Positions 60,537 to 64,000 of a stretch of DNA of 64,000 bases are shown here, piece after piece; position 1 is the stretch's first letter, and each line of letters opens with the position of its first letter. The stretch is taken from the NCBI GenBank assembly GCA_049115495.1, contig JAGDZV010000003.1, forward strand, positions 186,001 through 250,000. Direction: 5' to 3'. Origin of the DNA: JACPUW01 sp049115495. Its GTDB lineage: Bacteria > Bacteroidota > Bacteroidia > CAILMK01 > JACPUW01. The position numbers and the translations under genes are program-made. The notes beneath the pieces were generated by a model. It was not told where the DNA came from and made no database searches. It saw only the letters and a list, made by a program, of their open reading frames with translations.

Positions 60537-60638
60537 ATGAATGAAAAGAATAGTTGGAGTCTAAAATATGTTGCATTAATAGGCTGGTTAGTCCTACTAA
60601 TCTTACTATTCACTTGGTTTACCTATAGTTTTTCATGA
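60537..60638 (+). CDS. 33-residue single-helix membrane protein coupled to the symporter
   Basis: A small frame starts at ATG 60537 and ends at TGA 60636-60638. The product has a polar head (MNEKNSWSLKY), one strongly hydrophobic helix (about residues 11-29) and a short tail ending TYSFS. Its stop codon overlaps the ATG of the symporter gene in the ATGA form used for coupled translation. The overlap, the hydrophobic composition and the lack of any other use for this stretch support a real gene. A role as a small accessory subunit or regulator of the symporter is an inference. Confidence 0.6.
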   Translation: MNEKNSWSLKYVALIGWLVLLILLFTWFTYSFS

Positions 60639-62332
60639 GCAGTATAGATTGGATAGTTCTTGCCGCATCAATGATAGGTATTGTGCTTTACGGTGTTTAC
60701 ATGGGCCGTGGAAGCACTTCTATGAAAGATTACTTTTCGAGCGATAAAAGTATTAAGTGGTGGACCATTGGATTGTCAATTATGGCCACACAAGCCAGCG
60801 CTATCACATTTCTATCTGCTCCAGGGCAAGCCTATACTGATGGAATGCGCTTTGTGCAATTCTATTTTGGTTTACCTATTGCCATGATTATCATTTCGGC
60901 TGTATTTATTCCAATTTATAAAAAACTCAATATTCTTACCGCTTACGAGTATCTAGGACAGCGTTTCGACAATAAAACAAGGCTTCTGGGAGCGGTACTA
61001 TTTCTTACCCAAAGAGGACTCGCAGCAGGTTTTACCATATATGCACCTGCCTTGGTGCTTTCTTCAATTTTGGGTTGGAATATATATTATACTAATTTGG
61101 TTATTGGCCTTCTTGTAATCATTTATACTGTATTTGGTGGCACAAAGGCAGTAGCCCATACACACAAACTGCAAATGATTATTATCCTATCTGGCATGGC
61201 ATTAGCCGGTGTTTTGGTAGTAATGAAACTCCCTGACTTTGTAGGTTTTGGTGATGCCCTAGATATCGCCGGTAAAATGGGAAAACTCAATGTGGTTGAT
61301 TGGAATTTTGATCCGAGTAGCAAATACAATGTTTGGTCAGGAATTCTAGGTGGCTTATTTCTCGCACTCTCTTACTTTGGCACCGATCAAAGCCAAGTGC
61401 AGCGATACATTGGTGATCAACCCACCAAGCAAAGTAGAATTGGACTGCTTTTCAATGGTTTTGTAAAAATTCCGATGCAATTTTTGATTTTAATGATTGG
61501 AGCTCTGGTATTTGTATTTTACCAATTCAATTCACCCCCCATTTATTTTAACCAATCGGCTATTGAAATTGCGAAAGAAAATGAAAAAAGTAAATACATT
61601 GATGACTTAAAGGTTGAATATGATCAAGTAAATGAAACAAAAAAGAGCGCTTTAACCAATTACTTGAATTTTGCTGAAACGGGTGAAGAAGAAGCTGCTG
61701 ATGTGAGTTTGCAGTATGCTTTAAAATATCAAGATCAGGCAGATTCTATAAAAAAGAATGCTGTAGCATACATTAATAAAAATGCTGCAGGGAGTGAAGA
61801 AAACGATGTAAACTATGTATTCTTAAATTTCGTACTAGATGAGTTTCCAATTGGTCTAATTGGTTTATTATTGGCTTGTATTCTATTTGCTTCCATGTCA
61901 TCTACTAGCGGAGAGCTAAATGCCTTGGCTTCAACCACCATGGTTGATATTTACAAACAAAACATTAGCAAAGACAAGTCTGATGACCATTACCTTAAAA
62001 TGAGTAAAGTTTTTACTGCATTTTGGGGTGTTTATGCCATTCTTTTTGCCTTTTTTGCGGGTGAGTTGGGCTCGCTAATTGAAGCGGTAAACATATTGGG
62101 CTCATTGTTTTACGGAACAATTTTGGGAATTTTCCTTGTAGGTTTTTTCATGAAAAAGATTAATGGAACCACTGTATTTATTGCTGCGGCTTTGAGTGAA
62201 ATTGTAATCTGTTTGATTTATTTTAACGAATGGATGGCTTATTTATGGTTGCCTTTGGTTGGTAGTATTTTGGTTGTATTGGTTTCTTTAATTCTATCAA
62301 TTGTCGTTAAAACACCTAAAAGAGCTCAATAA
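60635..62332 (+). CDS. Sodium/solute symporter (SSS family)
   Basis: The 565-residue protein has about 13-14 transmembrane helices and the N-terminal pattern of the SSS family: 'DYFSSDKSIKWWTIGLSIMATQASAITFLSAPGQAY', with 'LTAYEYLGQRFD' next. A hydrophilic insertion of about 75 residues (near 305-390, charged and helical) separates helices in the second half. The substrate is open; sugars, sialic acid-like compounds or amino acids are transported by relatives. It follows the secreted deacetylase gene and a coupled 33-residue membrane protein. Confidence 0.88.
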   Translation: MSSIDWIVLAASMIGIVLYGVYMGRGSTSMKDYFSSDKSIKWWTIGLSIMATQASAITFLSAPGQAYTDGMRFVQFYFGLPIAMIIISAVFIPIYKKLNILTAYEYLGQRFDNKTRLLGAVLFLTQRGLAAGFTIYAPALVLSSILGWNIYYTNLVIGLLVIIYTVFGGTKAVAHTHKLQMIIILSGMALAGVLVVMKLPDFVGFGDALDIAGKMGKLNVVDWNFDPSSKYNVWSGILGGLFLALSYFGTDQSQVQRYIGDQPTKQSRIGLLFNGFVKIPMQFLILMIGALVFVFYQFNSPPIYFNQSAIEIAKENEKSKYIDDLKVEYDQVNETKKSALTNYLNFAETGEEEAADVSLQYALKYQDQADSIKKNAVAYINKNAAGSEENDVNYVFLNFVLDEFPIGLIGLLLACILFASMSSTSGELNALASTTMVDIYKQNISKDKSDDHYLKMSKVFTAFWGVYAILFAFFAGELGSLIEAVNILGSLFYGTILGIFLVGFFMKKINGTTVFIAAALSEIVICLIYFNEWMAYLWLPLVGSILVVLVSLILSIVVKTPKRAQ

Positions 62333-62362
62333 TCTAAATTAATATTGTGCCAATTATTGCAG

Positions 62363-62851
62363 ATGGATGCTATATTCAAAAAAACAGAAATAGAACTATT
62401 AGATAAAGGATACACTTTTGACCGAGTTGATTTTGAAAGACCATGGGGCGGATTTTTTGTAATTGAAAGAAAACATCGTGAAAAATTCATTGAAGAATAC
62501 TTCACAAATCATGAGTCACTAAATATTGACTATAGCCTGAAAATAAGCCCTAAGATTCTACTTGTAGCACCAGAAAAAAGATTAAGTTGGCAATACCACC
62601 ATCGAAGATCAGAGATTTGGCAAGTAGTTGAAGGTGATGTAGGCATTGTGAGGAGTAAAACTGACCAAGAACAACCTATGAAAACCCATAAACCTGGTGA
62701 ACAGTTAGAGTTTACTATTGGTGAAAGACATAGATTGGTAGGTTTAGAAAATTGGGGCAAGGTGGCTGAAATATGGATTCATACAGATCCAAACAATCCT
62801 TCTGATGAAAATGATATTGTGAGGCTGCAAGATGATTTTAAACGATCTTAA
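62363..62851 (+). CDS. Cupin protein related to mannose-6-phosphate isomerase type II
   Basis: About 162 residues from ATG 62363. The 'RPWGGFFVIE' opening, metal-binding histidines in 'YHHRRSEIWQVVEG' and 'GERHRLVGLENWG' mark a cupin like the C-terminal isomerase domain of bifunctional mannose-1-phosphate guanylyltransferases. A TTG six codons upstream (62345) is a less likely start. It may act on a phosphosugar. The symporter directly upstream would agree with sugar use. Confidence 0.8.
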   Translation: MDAIFKKTEIELLDKGYTFDRVDFERPWGGFFVIERKHREKFIEEYFTNHESLNIDYSLKISPKILLVAPEKRLSWQYHHRRSEIWQVVEGDVGIVRSKTDQEQPMKTHKPGEQLEFTIGERHRLVGLENWGKVAEIWIHTDPNNPSDENDIVRLQDDFKRS

Positions 62852-62854
62852 TTG

Positions 62855-63532
62855 ATGGCGGGCTTTTTACATAAGCTTTATCAATTCTATAAAAAGCCTA
62901 TTACTAAGCATCTTAAGGGGAAAATTGAAACTTCGCCTAAAATTGAACTTCCGTCACGTTTACTACAAAACACCCAAGTCTTAAGCAATAGAGAAGTTTT
63001 GTTAGAGCACTTGCCCAAAAAAGGCGCGGTCGTTGAGCTGGGAGTTGATCAAGGCGAGTTCTCAAAGAAAATCTTAGAAGTCAACAATCCCAATAAACTT
63101 TTCTTAATTGATACCTGGAATTCAAAAAGGTTTAGCTCAAACAAAAAGCTAGCGCTTGAAAAAGAGCTGGAACAAAATATAAAGACTGGGCAAGTTCAAA
63201 TTATTCAAAATGACTCCTTATCGGCATCTTCAAATTTCAGAGACAATAGTTTAGACTGGATTTATATAGATACGGATCATAGCTTTAACACAACATATGC
63301 AGAGTTAAAAGCTTATGCACCAAAAGTTAAGGTTGAAGGCTTTATAGCGGGGCATGATTTCACTCAAGGTTCTTTTGATAACATTGTTGTATTTGGGGTG
63401 ATTGAAGCAGTTAGGAAATTCTGCACTGAAGAAAGCTGGGAGTTAGCCTACCTAACCCTTGATGCGAATAATTATTTCAGTTTTGCTATTAAAAGAACTA
63501 TTCAGCCACTAATAACTAAAGTCACTTTTTGA
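62855..63532 (+). CDS. Class I SAM-dependent methyltransferase
   Basis: About 225 residues from ATG 62855 (a TTG precedes it). The SAM-binding motif is 'AVVELGVDQGEFSKKIL', followed by 'LFLIDTWN' and 'LDWIYIDTDHSFNTTYAELKAY', which matches the Methyltransf_24-type family often found near glycan or surface polysaccharide genes. The substrate is unknown. Only three bases separate it from the cupin gene stop, so both are probably co-transcribed. Confidence 0.8.
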   Translation: MAGFLHKLYQFYKKPITKHLKGKIETSPKIELPSRLLQNTQVLSNREVLLEHLPKKGAVVELGVDQGEFSKKILEVNNPNKLFLIDTWNSKRFSSNKKLALEKELEQNIKTGQVQIIQNDSLSASSNFRDNSLDWIYIDTDHSFNTTYAELKAYAPKVKVEGFIAGHDFTQGSFDNIVVFGVIEAVRKFCTEESWELAYLTLDANNYFSFAIKRTIQPLITKVTF

Positions 63533-63577
63533 AACTATTCTTAGCGCTAATGTTGTTGCCTTAATAAAAAGGTAACA

Positions 63578-64000
63578 ATGCGCTCTAAAAAAGTAGATTT
63601 TAAAAATCAAAAAGGTGAAAAATTGGTAGCAAGAATAGAATTGCCACTGAATAAGCACCCACATAATTTTGCACTTTTTGCCCACTGTTTTACCTGTAAC
63701 AAAAACCTTACGGCTGTTAGAAATATTAGCTCAGCATTAACTAGGGCAGGATTTGGAGTAATGCGTTTTGATTTTACCGGGCTTGGAGAAAGCGAAGGAG
63801 ACTTTGAAGACACCAATTTTTCTGGAAACGTAGAAGACCTTGTTGATGCAGCGAGTTTTCTAAAAAGGGAGTATTTAGCACCTTCTGTTCTAATAGGTCA
63901 TTCATTAGGTGGGGCTGCCGTAATTTATGCGGCTAAAGAAATCAATTCGGTAAAAGCTATAAGCACTATCGGAGCACCATCAAACCCCCAACATGTACAA
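63578..64000 (+). CDS. Alpha/beta hydrolase, N-terminal part (probable hydrolase/OsmC fusion)
   Basis: The frame starts at ATG 63578 and runs off the window after 141 residues. It shows the alpha/beta hydrolase core with 'FALFAHCFTCNKNLTAV', 'VMRFDFTGLGESEGDF' and the nucleophile elbow GHSLGG (Ser109). This N-terminal form is typical of proteins that carry an OsmC domain behind the hydrolase, which cannot be checked here. A role in handling peroxides or hydrolysing small esters is possible. Confidence 0.8.
   Translation, partial: MRSKKVDFKNQKGEKLVARIELPLNKHPHNFALFAHCFTCNKNLTAVRNISSALTRAGFGVMRFDFTGLGESEGDFEDTNFSGNVEDLVDAASFLKREYLAPSVLIGHSLGGAAVIYAAKEINSVKAISTIGAPSNPQHVQ

Overview
The window reads as a low-GC chromosomal stretch from a member of Bacteroidota, most likely Flavobacteriales or a close relative. 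The grounds are type IX secretion hallmarks (a PorW/SprE-type lipoprotein and several large secreted proteins with C-terminal sorting domains), TAnnTTTG-type -7 promoter elements, little use of Shine-Dalgarno sequences, and Bacteroidota-typical families (S46 dipeptidyl-peptidase, DUF5777 barrel, PKD-rich surface protein, RprX/RprY-like two-component pair). No rRNA, tRNA, CRISPR array, transposase or phage gene was seen.

Layout. 1-2025 (minus): start of the ATP synthase a-subunit gene, two small membrane proteins, a bactofilin and an M23 peptidase. 2131-9399 (plus): PorW/SprE lipoprotein, a complete class A PBP, and a second PBP1A-like protein whose key catalytic motifs are lost. 9547-12994: uvrC, a TRIC channel, murB. 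13069-18352 (minus): a seven-gene envelope redox operon (two YceI-like proteins, two CX4CH cytochrome-like lipoproteins, a DUF5777 barrel, an OB-fold protein and a lipoprotein). It faces a ferritin gene across a 368-base spacer holding four CRP/FNR-type dyads. 19281-29733: a T9SS cargo protein, a thioester alpha-2-macroglobulin and its usual partner PBP1C. 29949-31607: a VWA protein flanked by dispersed repeats. 31886-36494 (plus): RNase Z, a DPP11-like peptidase, an unknown secreted protein and cmk. 36491-39792: an orphan PAS histidine kinase and an RprX/RprY-like pair. 39877-43261: an M16 peptidase pair. 43452-47291: a repetitive T9SS adhesin-like protein. 47278-51478 (minus): two ABC permeases, a secreted CAP-domain protein, an ABC ATPase and a radical SAM enzyme, without a substrate-binding protein. 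51479-56461: a repeat-rich spacer and a giant PKD/T9SS protein. 56462-64000: a PIF1-like helicase, a PIG-L deacetylase, a 33-residue membrane protein coupled to a sodium/solute symporter, a cupin, a methyltransferase and the start of a hydrolase.

The main theme is the cell envelope: peptidoglycan synthesis and remodelling (three class A PBP-like proteins, MurB, M23, bactofilin), T9SS export, and periplasmic proteolysis and protection. The most unusual items are the degenerate PBP1A paralogue directly behind an intact one, the ABC/CAP/radical SAM operon, the dyad cluster between the redox operon and ferritin, a candidate small RNA near 27.13-27.20 kb, and the 33-residue protein in front of the symporter.
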